Of a stretch of DNA of 64,000 nucleotides, positions 28,701 to 35,459 are shown piece after piece (position 1 is the first letter of the stretch; every line of letters begins with the position of its first letter). The notes under the pieces are model-generated. The model searched no databases. It was given only the letters and a program-made list of their open reading frames with translations, and was not told the origin of the DNA. This DNA comes from an uncultured Actinoplanes sp. (GTDB lineage Bacteria; Actinomycetota; Actinomycetes; Mycobacteriales; Micromonosporaceae), in NCBI RefSeq assembly GCF_934643405.1, contig NZ_CAKUCL010000002.1, positions 12,557-76,556 on the forward strand, read 5' to 3'. The translations under genes were made by a program, and so were the position numbers.

Positions 28701-29025
28701 CCGCCAGCGTGTCCTGCAGCGAGCGGGACGGCACGTACTCCATGACGATCCACGGGTCCGCGTCCGTCCGCAGCACGTCGAAGACGCGCACCACGTTGAT
28801 GTTGTTGAGCCGGGCGATCGCTCGCGCCTCCCGCAGCGACCGCTCGCGCATCTCCTGCCGCTCGGCCGGCGTCAGCCCCGGCGGCGGCACCAGCTCCTTG
28901 ATGGCCACCTCGCGGTGCAGGACGACATCCGTCGCCCGCCAGACACGACCCATCCCGCCCTGACCGAGCGGCGCGACAAGCCGGTAACGGTCAGCGACAA
29001 CAAGCGGGGGCGAAGATGACATCAC
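25711..29025 (-). CDS. Giant membrane Ser/Thr protein kinase
   Basis: 1104 residues. Kinase domain 14-270: K43 (VAIKE), HRDVKPGN (139-146), DFG (159-161), APE-type APER (185-188). A cytosolic linker of about 600 residues follows, rich in Ala/Pro/Glu/Lys. It holds five D-[AP]-T-[ST]-V-L-P motifs (Thr475, 490, 513, 530, 551) and a 20-residue tandem duplication (666-705). A single TM (879-898) leads to a Ser/Thr/Pro stalk and a C-terminal extracellular domain (about 955-1104). That domain resembles the one in the kinase at 48.6 kb. There are no PASTA repeats. It heads a possible operon with a small TM protein and two M50 proteins. Confidence 0.93.
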   Translation of the reverse strand: MMSSSPPLVVADRYRLVAPLGQGGMGRVWRATDVVLHREVAIKELVPPPGLTPAERQEMRERSLREARAIARLNNINVVRVFDVLRTDADPWIVMEYVPSRSLQDTLAADGPFSPVRAAEIGLGVLGALRAAHRAGVVHRDVKPGNVLIGADGRVVLTDFGLATVPGDPNVTRTGLVLGSPAYIAPERARDGTAGPAADLWSLGATLYAAVEGASPFARPSAIATLAALATENPPPARNAGPLKPVLNGLLRKDPAHRINAEEAERLLLRAAGRRSKLAFPMSPTMRRPGVGRERPALPGVTSPTGSAPVVPGPRPPVAPARPASPPGQTPVAGGRAAAGEGRPPVYVPGKAPVGRPDTPTRVDGPKVDAPRLDATRVDGPPVQDNLPGTRRGSAATAKNPSATPDKNRPDPADSPGLTRTSRGEAGSFTAADVAAARRKKAAPEHERSLAEATALIPEPEQRPKSAPKAPADPTTVLPAAQKPPAADATSVLPPKEKPPAAKSTPSRAADATSVLPPSKAKPTAHADATSVLPPSKASKAKPQNKPADATSVLPPSTTAKTTPAQKQPTKTNAPSAEPPKTAKNEPGQADNAVRAKAAPAKAAEDADSTEQPQTPVAADIADPAAKAEPAAKADEPTTVAEGAADQPKPAPAEVRRAEGELAEAGPAEAGLTKLGPAEAGPSETGPAEAGLTKLGQAEAGSAETGPAEAEPTEARPAEAAAVGSGQAKSAPSEAGSAQSAPTEAGSAKSGSAEAKPAAEARPAETQSAETRPSGTASAKSGPAKSAAPAKPGAAKAKSPEDKPARTTQPAPELAFPLSRPSKSTPEPDIEETKVGAAAPVSPVAALNRPARPAWQPMEVRSSPGVTVFGTRLTYRQAAIGAGILLLALILIITLIAQAVGGDGGDKTKDQAGAPLPSTPATTQGSQPAAAATQPSTTPSTTPSKAASSAPATANLPAGWELRTIGASGGAPAMVLPLPKNASQSGGGEELRFRWNNRLLIVGRTGDPQPDAFEDWQNQEDNRRGGYSSYQRISLKPVQWRGFKSVADWEYTYRTDSGNPQHVMRRNILVNDHAAYSLNWYVSPEDWAASQSDLQAIYQGFQPK
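26905..27050 (-). repeat. 60-bp tandem duplication in the kinase linker
   Basis: The plus-strand block beginning GAGCTTCGTCAGCCCAGCCT occurs at 26941 and again at 27001, exactly 60 bases apart, with a third partial unit beyond. It encodes GPAEAGLTKLG followed by (P/Q)AEAG and SET/AET. Confidence 0.75.
27355..27609 (-). repeat. Five-fold D-[AP]-T-[ST]-V-L-P motif array
   Basis: Residues 473-557 of the kinase contain DPTTVLP once and DATSVLPP four times, spaced 15, 23, 17 and 21 residues. The intervening Lys/Pro/Ala spacers differ in length and sequence. The motif is therefore conserved while the spacers are not, unlike simple slippage repeats. Confidence 0.75.
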
Positions 29026-29124
29026 GCAGAAAATACCCGGTCCGGTCTAGCCACAGCGAATCGATCAGCCGTGTGTGGGATACGTGTCACCGGATCTTTC
29101 CTGCCCTTGTCGTACGCTCGGTCG

Positions 29125-29322
29125 ATGAATACGGAACCGCTGGTCAGCGTCGTGCGCGGAAGGCCGACCCCCGAAGAGCTCGCCGCCCTGGTCACGGTGG
29201 TCGTCGCCCGATCGGCCGCGGTTGATGCACAACCGCCGCGACCGGCGCTCTCCGCCTGGGCGAGATCCGCACGCCCGTCGATGACCCCGGCGTCGTGGCG
29301 GGCCTCCGGCCTGCCCCGATAG
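29125..29322 (+). CDS. Acyl-CoA carboxylase epsilon subunit
   Basis: 65 residues from ATG 29125. The N-terminal block VVRGRPTPEELAALVTVV (9-26) is the hallmark of actinobacterial AccE/PccE proteins, and the C-terminus has the usual W-x(12)-W-R-x-S-G-L-P-R pattern (W45, W58). Epsilon binds the beta subunit and stimulates the carboxylase. The gene normally follows accD directly. Here it is separated from accD by the kinase and M50 module, and from maf by the secretion-like cassette. The small size makes it easy to miss. Confidence 0.85.
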   Translation: MNTEPLVSVVRGRPTPEELAALVTVVVARSAAVDAQPPRPALSAWARSARPSMTPASWRASGLPR

Positions 29323-29459
29323 ATTCCCGGGCGTCGATCGAGCAGCGACTGTCCACAGGCGGCTGCGAGAACCCCCGCGACTGGCCCTGACCGTTTACTC
29401 TCACGAGAGCTTCGGCTGTCAGGTGTGTGATCCGCGTGAGGTCCGGCGGGGGAGGCCAG

Positions 29460-29879
29460 ATGATTCCGGAGGACGACCGCGGCCCGGCGTGGCTGCGCGA
29501 CTACGACTACACCGACTTCAGCCAGATCGAGGCCGACATCCAGGCGATGGAGACCTTCGCGCTGAAGCTCGCCGCGAACGTGGCGGACAACTACGCGCCC
29601 CACCTGTCCACGGTGACCACCGCGATGTCCGCCCGCCTGCCGGCCCCGCCACCGGAATTCACCGAGCTGTGGTCGTTCCTGTTCACGCACAACGAGATCC
29701 AGAACGTCGCTCACCAGAACGTGTACAACTACGCGAACGGCACTCAGGGTTTCGCGACCGCGGCCGAGGACATCAGTAAGAAGTACAGCGGCTCGGACGC
29801 CTTCGCCCACGCCCAGGTGCGCGACGTGGACACGGCGCTGGACCGGGTCGGCATCCCCGCTTCGGACGGTGATGCCTGA
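29460..29879 (+). CDS. Small helical protein of a type-VII-like cassette
   Basis: 139 residues from ATG 29460, preceded by GGGGAGG; the frame is open to 29427. Almost entirely predicted helical, with no signal peptide or TM. W-x-x-x-Y-D-Y (9-15) near the start and ELWSFLFTHNEIQNV in the middle are the distinctive parts. There is no strict WXG. The TGA overlaps the ATG of the next gene (TGATG, 29877-29881), showing translational coupling. A partner or chaperone role for the next protein is a guess from this layout. Confidence 0.7.
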   Translation: MIPEDDRGPAWLRDYDYTDFSQIEADIQAMETFALKLAANVADNYAPHLSTVTTAMSARLPAPPPEFTELWSFLFTHNEIQNVAHQNVYNYANGTQGFATAAEDISKKYSGSDAFAHAQVRDVDTALDRVGIPASDGDA

Positions 29880-31222
29880 TGCTGGCCGCACCGGGCGGCG
29901 GCGGAGGCACGGCGTGGGACCTCATGTCCCTGGACGAGATGCACCGCCTGATCCAGAACCCCGACACCGAGAAGCACTGGTCCCTGGTCGACGGCTGGCG
30001 CAAGTCGGCCGAGTTGGTGAACTCCCACCTTTTCCAGGTCCAGAGCTACCGCGACAACCTGGCCGCGGTGTGGCCGCCGAAGAAGAGCCCGGCGGCGGAG
30101 GCCTACCTGAGGCGCCTCGACGCCATGCTCGCCAACCTGAAAGAGACCTACGAGGCGGCGCTGGCAAACCACGACGCCCTGGCCGCTGCGACGCTGTCGT
30201 TGAGCCTGGCCCAGCGAGACGTCCAAAAAATCTACGACGAGTACCAGGCGAACGCGCAGCTGCTGACGTCCTTCGAGGCAAAACACTCCAGTCCCACGCC
30301 AAGGCCCATCCCACACCCGAGCGGCGAGCAGCCGCCGGTGGCCCCTGGTCGTCAGGAGGAGTTGAGGCAGAGGGCTGCGGTGCTGTTGAGCGGAGTTAGT
30401 GCGGAGTTGGCGCAGGCCCAAATGCGCCTGGTCCGCCCAACGCCCTACGGTGGCGTCGTCGATGACGAGCAGAAGAAGCCCAACGACGGGCACACCCACA
30501 CTGCGCCCCTATTACCCCCAATAGCGGCCAGCTCGACATCCGGCGGTGCCGCAGGAGAAGGCTCTGACCGCACGCCCGCCACATCTCCTAGAAGTGTTAC
30601 ACCCTCTCAGGCGACGGTTACCACGCCGGGCGTTGCGCAACAACATCCAGGCCTCGTCCTTGGAGGGGCCAATACGCCATCTATTAACGCAGCGCCTGTC
30701 GGACCACCCGCCCCGCCAGCCCTTCCGGGCGAAGCGATTAGCCCCAATACCGTCCCTGGCCTTTTGCCCCATACCACACAAAGACCGCCTCTTGGAAATC
30801 CCCTGCTTCCGGCGCCTCCTGGCCGCGGAGTGGGAATTCCGTCCGATGGCATCATTCGGCCGGGCAGCCCCAATTCAGCCGGTAATCAAGCAATACCACC
30901 TGGCGGACTTATCGGTGCGGTACCCAGTACTGGCCAGGGCCAGCCCGCCACTCGTTCCAGTCCCAGACGCGTCAATCCTATCGGCGGCATCATTGGAGAC
31001 ACTAACGCCACAGGCAACCACGGACGGGCCGGCCAACAGGCAAGCACAGTCGGCAGCCAATTCGGGCATCTCCCAGGCCGCAGGCAAAGCAGCGCTGACC
31101 CCCAAGATGAACCACATTGGGATCCCAACAATCCTTGGGAAACCGCTAGAGGTGTTGACCCGGTCATTATGCCTTCGCGGGAGCCTCGGATCGATCCTGG
31201 TCCAGTGATCGGACTCAAATAA
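29879..31222 (+). CDS. WXG/PPE-like protein with Pro-rich tail
   Basis: 447 residues from ATG 29879. Residues 1-145 are helical: W13, MSLDEMHRLIQNP, WSLVDGWRKSAELVNSH and RDNLAAVWPPKKSPAAEAY give a WXG100-like helical hairpin (the W-P-P-K turn replaces WXG). Residues 150-410 are low-complexity Pro/Gly/Ser/Thr. The last 34 residues carry a W-D-P-x-N-P-W ... GV-x-PVI-x-P ... DPGP-x-IG pattern that looks conserved and could be a recognition tail. The second half is A/T-richer than the neighbours. It is coupled to the preceding gene and lies 2 bases before the mycosin, so it is a plausible secreted substrate. Confidence 0.75.
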   Translation: MLAAPGGGGGTAWDLMSLDEMHRLIQNPDTEKHWSLVDGWRKSAELVNSHLFQVQSYRDNLAAVWPPKKSPAAEAYLRRLDAMLANLKETYEAALANHDALAAATLSLSLAQRDVQKIYDEYQANAQLLTSFEAKHSSPTPRPIPHPSGEQPPVAPGRQEELRQRAAVLLSGVSAELAQAQMRLVRPTPYGGVVDDEQKKPNDGHTHTAPLLPPIAASSTSGGAAGEGSDRTPATSPRSVTPSQATVTTPGVAQQHPGLVLGGANTPSINAAPVGPPAPPALPGEAISPNTVPGLLPHTTQRPPLGNPLLPAPPGRGVGIPSDGIIRPGSPNSAGNQAIPPGGLIGAVPSTGQGQPATRSSPRRVNPIGGIIGDTNATGNHGRAGQQASTVGSQFGHLPGRRQSSADPQDEPHWDPNNPWETARGVDPVIMPSREPRIDPGPVIGLK

Positions 31223-31224
31223 GC

Positions 31225-32367
31225 ATGAGCCGCAAGCTGTCAGCAGCGGCGACCGCTGCCGCTGCAGCGGTCGCCGTCGCCATGTCGGCGACGCCGGCCT
31301 GCGGCTTCGACAGCTTTCGTAATGATCAATGGCATTTACAGGCATTGAACATTGCCCGCGCGCAGTCCTTCACTGCGGGTGCGGGGGTCACCGTGGCGGT
31401 CGTTGACACAGGCACATTCCCTCATCCCGACCTTCGACGGAATCTCCTCGAAGGCACGAGTTTCGTGTCCGGCGAAGGCCGCAGTGGCCGCGTCGATAGT
31501 TCGGGCCACGGAACTAATATGGCGGCTTTAATAGGCGGCCATGGACGAGGCAAGAGCGATGGCGTACTCGGCATCGCCCCGGAATCTAAGATTCTTCCAG
31601 TGAGGGCCTTTAAATCTGACAGGAACGTCCCGTCAGCAGCAATCGGAAAAGGGATCGAATGGGCCGTCAACCACGAAGCCGCAGTTGTAAATGTTTCGGC
31701 GAGTGTTGGGCCAGCCTTTGAGGTAGAGGACGCAGTAGCCGCCGCAGTAAGCGCAAACGCCATAATCGTCGCATCGGTTGGCAACTCATCTCAAGCAGCA
31801 ATAATCGGTTACCCAGCCGCAATTAATGGAGTACTCGCTGTAGGCGCAACCGACCGAAGCGGACAACACGCCGCATCGTCCGTCAAAGATCCGAAAGTTG
31901 ACATTTGCGCCCCCGGGGTCGATATAACGACCGCTGAGCCAACGAACAAGTACTCCGATGTGTCTGGAACCTCTCCGGCCGCCGCTATTGTGTCTGGGGC
32001 TGCGGCCCTTGTCCGGGCGAAATTTCCCAAACTCTCTGGGGTTGACGTCATTCATCGGCTCACTGCTACTGCTGACGACATCGGGCCGCCTGGGCGGGAT
32101 GACGAATGCGGCTTTGGGCGGCTCAACATCGTCAAAGCCCTCACCGCTGATGTGCCGCCGCTGGACGCCAAAACGACGACGAGCAGCCCCCGCCCGACCA
32201 CCGCCGCCACCCCGCCGGGCGGCGCCACGGCCTCTGCCACGGCACCTCAAGCTGTGCCGGAAGGCTCCGGCAGCACCTTCGCCGTCGTCATGGGCGGGAT
32301 CGCGGGGATTGCCGTCGCTGTGGGTGCCCTGGCTGCCGCCCGGCGCCGACGACGGCGGAAGTTTTAG
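31225..32367 (+). CDS. Mycosin-type S8 serine protease
   Basis: 380 residues from ATG 31225. A signal peptide (about 1-27), then a subtilase domain with D61 (VVDTG), H95 (SSGHGTNMA), N187 (SVGNSS) and S250 (SGTSPAAA). A Thr/Pro/Ala linker (315-345), a C-terminal TM helix (about 352-371) and a basic end anchor the protein outside the membrane. This is the MycP plan; mycosins are needed by type VII secretion systems. No ESX core gene (EccB-E) is in the window. The gene is A/T-rich by local standards over its first 800 bases. Confidence 0.9.
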   Translation: MSRKLSAAATAAAAAVAVAMSATPACGFDSFRNDQWHLQALNIARAQSFTAGAGVTVAVVDTGTFPHPDLRRNLLEGTSFVSGEGRSGRVDSSGHGTNMAALIGGHGRGKSDGVLGIAPESKILPVRAFKSDRNVPSAAIGKGIEWAVNHEAAVVNVSASVGPAFEVEDAVAAAVSANAIIVASVGNSSQAAIIGYPAAINGVLAVGATDRSGQHAASSVKDPKVDICAPGVDITTAEPTNKYSDVSGTSPAAAIVSGAAALVRAKFPKLSGVDVIHRLTATADDIGPPGRDDECGFGRLNIVKALTADVPPLDAKTTTSSPRPTTAATPPGGATASATAPQAVPEGSGSTFAVVMGGIAGIAVAVGALAAARRRRRRKF

Positions 32368-32445
32368 CAGAATCGCGCACCCCTTGTGAGGCAAACGTCC
32401 CGGTCTGGGCCTTCCGCGGCGGCTGGGGCTTGTAGCCTCGACAGC

Positions 32446-33066
32446 GTGCAGAACGACATCGCGTACCGGTTGATCCTCGCCTCGGCCAGCCCGGCCCGGC
32501 GCGCCCTGCTCGAAGCCGCGGGCATCGACGCCGAGGTCATGGTCAGCGGGGTGGACGAGTCGGTCGTCGACGCCGAGGACGCGTACACACTCTGCCTTGC
32601 CCTGGCCCGGATGAAGGCGCGCACCATCGCCGCCCAGCTCAACGCCGATCCCGGCGTCGTGGTTCTCGGGTGTGACTCCGTGCTCGCGTTCGAGGGCGAG
32701 GTGTTCGGGAAGCCGGCCAACGCCGAGGAGGCCGCCAAGCGCTGGGCCCGGATGCGCGGACGGTCCGGGGTGCTGCACACCGGGCACCACGTGACGAGCC
32801 TGGTCACCGGGCGGCAGGCCGAGGGCGTCGGCACCACCGTGGTGCACTTCGCGGACATCAGCGACGCGGAGATCGAGGCCTACGTCGCGACCGGGGAGCC
32901 GCTCGACGTGGCCGGGTCGTTCACCCTGGACGGGATCGGCGGCGCCTTCATCGACCGCATCGAGGGCGACCCGGGCAACGTCATCGGGCTGTCGCTGCCG
33001 CTGCTGCGCAAGCTCCTCGCCGAGATGGACATCCCGATCACTGCCTTGTGGCGGAAGAAGGCTTGA
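32446..33066 (+). CDS. maf: Maf-type nucleotide pyrophosphatase
   Basis: 206 residues from GTG 32446. Maf proteins hydrolyse non-canonical or uridine/thymidine triphosphates. Family motifs: ILASASPARRALLEAAGI (about 10-27) with the SxSxRR region, VLGCDSVLAFEG, and GEPLDVAGSFTLDGIGGAFI. In many actinobacteria maf follows accE; here three genes of a secretion-like cassette intervene. Converges on the ABC permease gene across a clear hairpin. Confidence 0.94.
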   Translation: MQNDIAYRLILASASPARRALLEAAGIDAEVMVSGVDESVVDAEDAYTLCLALARMKARTIAAQLNADPGVVVLGCDSVLAFEGEVFGKPANAEEAAKRWARMRGRSGVLHTGHHVTSLVTGRQAEGVGTTVVHFADISDAEIEAYVATGEPLDVAGSFTLDGIGGAFIDRIEGDPGNVIGLSLPLLRKLLAEMDIPITALWRKKA

Positions 33067-33071
33067 AGCGA

Positions 33072-33107
33072 CAGCCCCGGGCGCGGCCTCGACCGTACCC
33101 GGGGCTG
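33072..33107. terminator. Bidirectional terminator between maf and drrB
   Basis: Perfect ten-base arms CAGCCCCGGG (33072-33081) and CCCGGGGCTG (33098-33107) with a 16-base loop lie between two convergent stops (33066 and 33115). It could terminate both transcripts. Confidence 0.65.
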
Positions 33108-33114
33108 GTGGATG

Positions 33115-33870
33115 TCAGCGGACGCTTCGAGCGAACTCCCTCGCCGCCCAGAAGACGGCCAGCACGGCGAGCACGGCCATGATGACCAGGCCCTGCCAGA
33201 CGTCGGGGGCGCCCAGGTCGCCGCGGAACAACGCGCGCGTTCCGTTCACCGCCCAGGAGAACGGGTTCCAGTCGGCGACTCCCTGCAGCCAGCCGGGGGC
33301 GAACGTCAGCGGCAACAGGATGCCGGAGAGCAGCAGGACCGGCTGGGCCACCGTGTTCATCAGCGGCGCCAGCGCGTCCTCGCTCTTGACCAGCAACGCC
33401 ACGCCGTAGCTGAGCGCCGACGTCATCAGTGAGATCAGCGCGAGCATCAGGAACGCCAGCAGCAGGTTCCCGATGAAGACGCGCAGATCGAAGACCAGGG
33501 CCAGCAGCGTGATGATCACGGCCTGGGCGATCAGCGAGACCACGTCGCGCAGCGAACGGCCCAGCAGCAGGGCGAGGCGGCTGACCGGCGTCACCCGGGA
33601 CCGCTCGATCACGCCGGCCCGCAACTCCGCGATCAGGCCGAAGCCCTGGAACAGGCCGCCGAAGATGGCCAGCAGAACCAGAAGACCCGGCACGAAGATC
33701 TCGTACGCCGCCGCATTCGACGAAACGCCGAGGGCCGGCTTGAGCAGCGGGGCGAACAGCAGCAGATACATCACCGGCTGGAAGACGCCGACCAGGATCC
33801 AGACCGGGTTGCGCAGCAGCAACAGCATCTGCCGCTGGAAGATCAGTGAGGTGTCGCGCAGCAGTTTCAT
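33115..33870 (-). CDS. ABC-2 type transporter permease
   Basis: 251 residues, six TM segments. It belongs to the DrrB/ABC-2 permease family: FQPVMYLLLFAPLL, VPGLLVLLAIFGGLFQGFGLIAELRAGVIER spread over 80-110, and PLTFAPGWLQGVADWNPFSWAVNGTRALF near the C-terminus. With the ATPase 3 bases upstream it forms an exporter of hydrophobic compounds. Substrate unknown. Last gene of the padR-ATPase-permease unit. Confidence 0.92.
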   Translation of the reverse strand: MKLLRDTSLIFQRQMLLLLRNPVWILVGVFQPVMYLLLFAPLLKPALGVSSNAAAYEIFVPGLLVLLAIFGGLFQGFGLIAELRAGVIERSRVTPVSRLALLLGRSLRDVVSLIAQAVIITLLALVFDLRVFIGNLLLAFLMLALISLMTSALSYGVALLVKSEDALAPLMNTVAQPVLLLSGILLPLTFAPGWLQGVADWNPFSWAVNGTRALFRGDLGAPDVWQGLVIMAVLAVLAVFWAAREFARSVR

Positions 33871-33873
33871 GCG

Positions 33874-34818
33874 TCAGCTCTCCCGCAGCGATCGGCCGGT
33901 CTTGGTCAGGAACACGTCGTCGAGGCTGGGCCGGTGCAGTTCGATGGTCCCGAGCGGCACCCCGGCGGCGTCCAGCGCCCGCAGGATCTGCGGGATGGCC
34001 GTGGCGCCGTCGTCCACGTTGAGGCGTACGCTGTCCTCGAGCGTCTCGATCTTGTAGCCGGACAGCGCCGACGCGGCCGCGGCGACCGCGTCGACCGGCA
34101 ACCCCACCCGTACGACGTCTCCGGAGATTTCTCTCTTGAGCGCCGACGGCGTCCCGGAGGCGACGACCTCGCCGTTGTCCATGATGGAGATCCGATCGCA
34201 GAGGGCGTCGGCCTCGTCCAGGTAGTGGGTTGTGATGAAGACGGTCATGCCCTCCGCACGCAGCCGTCGGATCTCGTCCCACATGTGTGCCCGGCTCTGC
34301 GGATCGAGCCCGGTCGTCGGTTCGTCGAGGAACACCACGCGGGGCTCGTGGATCACGCCGAGCGCGATGTCGACGCGGCGGCGCTGGCCGCCGGAGTAGG
34401 TCTTGCATTTGCGGTCGGCGTACTCACTGAGCTGGAAACCCTTGAGCACCTCCGCGGCCCGGGCCATCGCCTCGGACTTCGACCGGCCGTAGAGCCGGGC
34501 CTGCAGCACCAGCTCCTCACGCGCGGTCGAATCGTCCCAGGTGCTGCCGCCCTGCGCGACGTAACCGATCCGGCGGCGCACCTCGCCGGGGTCTTTGCGC
34601 AGGTCGGCGCCCGCTATGGTGGCGGTGCCGTCATCCGGCTCGATGAGCGTGGCGAGCATCCGCAGGGTGGTCGTCTTGCCGGCCCCGTTCGGCCCGAGGA
34701 ATCCGAAGATCTCCCCTTCGGCGACATCCAGGTCGACACCGCGTACGGCCTCGACGGTCTTTTTCTCACGCCCCTGGCGTGACATGAACGACTTGCGCAA
34801 CCCGCGAGTCTCTATCAT
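33874..34818 (-). CDS. DrrA-type ABC transporter ATPase
   Basis: 314 residues. Walker A GPNGAGKT (42-49), signature YSGGQRRR (about 142), Walker B with VVFLDEPTTGLDP, and the H-loop ITTHYLDEAD. The extra C-terminal domain (about 230-314) is typical of daunorubicin-resistance-type ATPases. A 26-base palindrome lies 17 bases upstream of its start, in the 42-base gap after padR, so this gene and the permease are probably under direct PadR control. Confidence 0.94.
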   Translation of the reverse strand: MIETRGLRKSFMSRQGREKKTVEAVRGVDLDVAEGEIFGFLGPNGAGKTTTLRMLATLIEPDDGTATIAGADLRKDPGEVRRRIGYVAQGGSTWDDSTAREELVLQARLYGRSKSEAMARAAEVLKGFQLSEYADRKCKTYSGGQRRRVDIALGVIHEPRVVFLDEPTTGLDPQSRAHMWDEIRRLRAEGMTVFITTHYLDEADALCDRISIMDNGEVVASGTPSALKREISGDVVRVGLPVDAVAAAASALSGYKIETLEDSVRLNVDDGATAIPQILRALDAAGVPLGTIELHRPSLDDVFLTKTGRSLRES

Positions 34819-34835
34819 TCAGGCAGCGTACGATG

Positions 34836-34861
34836 ATCAAGTTTTAGTAGTCAAACTTGAT
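34836..34861. promoter_or_regulatory. Palindromic operator upstream of the ABC exporter
   Basis: ATCAAGTTT (34836-34844), an eight-base spacer, then AAACTTGAT (34853-34861): nine-base perfect arms, strikingly A/T-rich in this genome. It overlaps the first base of the padR stop triplet on the plus strand. An N8 spacer matches the ATGT-N8-ACAT layout of PadR sites in general form, though not in sequence. Confidence 0.7.
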
Positions 34862-35415
34862 TAAGACGGCATGTACGGCTCGTCCTGTTCCACACGCTTG
34901 GCCACCCGCTCCAACCAGGCGATCTCGGCCTCGGCCCGGGCGATCTCCAGCTCCCACATCCAGTTGACATAGACGGGCTTGCGATCGGCCCACTCGGCTG
35001 CCATGGCGGCTTCGAGCTGCTGTACGGCGGCCCGCAGCTGAACGGCGCGATTCCGTAACGCGGACGCCGCCTCCTCGCGGGGCAGCGCCGGCAGGAAGGC
35101 GAAGGCCGCCATGAACGGATCGGGCGTCGACGCCAGGTTCCACCAGGTGTGGCGCAGCAACGACTGGAACTCGGCCTTGCCCTTGTCGGTGATCTCGTAC
35201 GACGTGCGGGCGGGACGGGCGCCCACCTGCTCGGTCGACACCTCGCGCAGCAGTCCCTCCTCGGAGAGCTTGCGCAGGGCGTGGTAGATCGAACCGGGCT
35301 GGACGTTCGCCCATTTGTCGGCACTCCAGCTCAGCAGCTCACGGCGTACGTCGTAACCGTGCACCGGCTGCATCCACTGGACCAGGCCAAGGATCATCAT
35401 GCGCGTCGTGGACAC
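34861..35415 (-). CDS. PadR-family transcriptional regulator
   Basis: 184 residues from ATG 35415. Winged helix-turn-helix of the PadR type: LGLVQWMQPVHGYDVRRELL, VQPGSIYHALRKLSEEGLL and RTSYEITDKGKAEF (about 9-85). A C-terminal helical dimerisation domain (about 100-184, PadR-C type) follows. It most likely represses the downstream drrA-drrB genes and responds to their substrate. Divergent from accA with 44 bases between starts, so it could also affect accA. Confidence 0.92.
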   Translation of the reverse strand: MSTTRMMILGLVQWMQPVHGYDVRRELLSWSADKWANVQPGSIYHALRKLSEEGLLREVSTEQVGARPARTSYEITDKGKAEFQSLLRHTWWNLASTPDPFMAAFAFLPALPREEAASALRNRAVQLRAAVQQLEAAMAAEWADRKPVYVNWMWELEIARAEAEIAWLERVAKRVEQDEPYMPS

Positions 35416-35459
35416 TTCCTCAGCGTAAATCTGTCGGCGGCGGACGCTAGGCTCAGGCC

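Noticed and set aside
25477..29019. Plus-strand open frame of more than 1000 codons
   Set aside because: It is the antisense shadow of the giant kinase: Arg/Gly/Leu-rich low-complexity composition with no domain, while the opposite frame has full kinase motifs.
32368..32445. Possible second epsilon-subunit remnant between mycosin and maf
   Set aside because: Translation in all forward frames shows no VRGxPTPEELAAL pattern; the true epsilon gene is at 29125.
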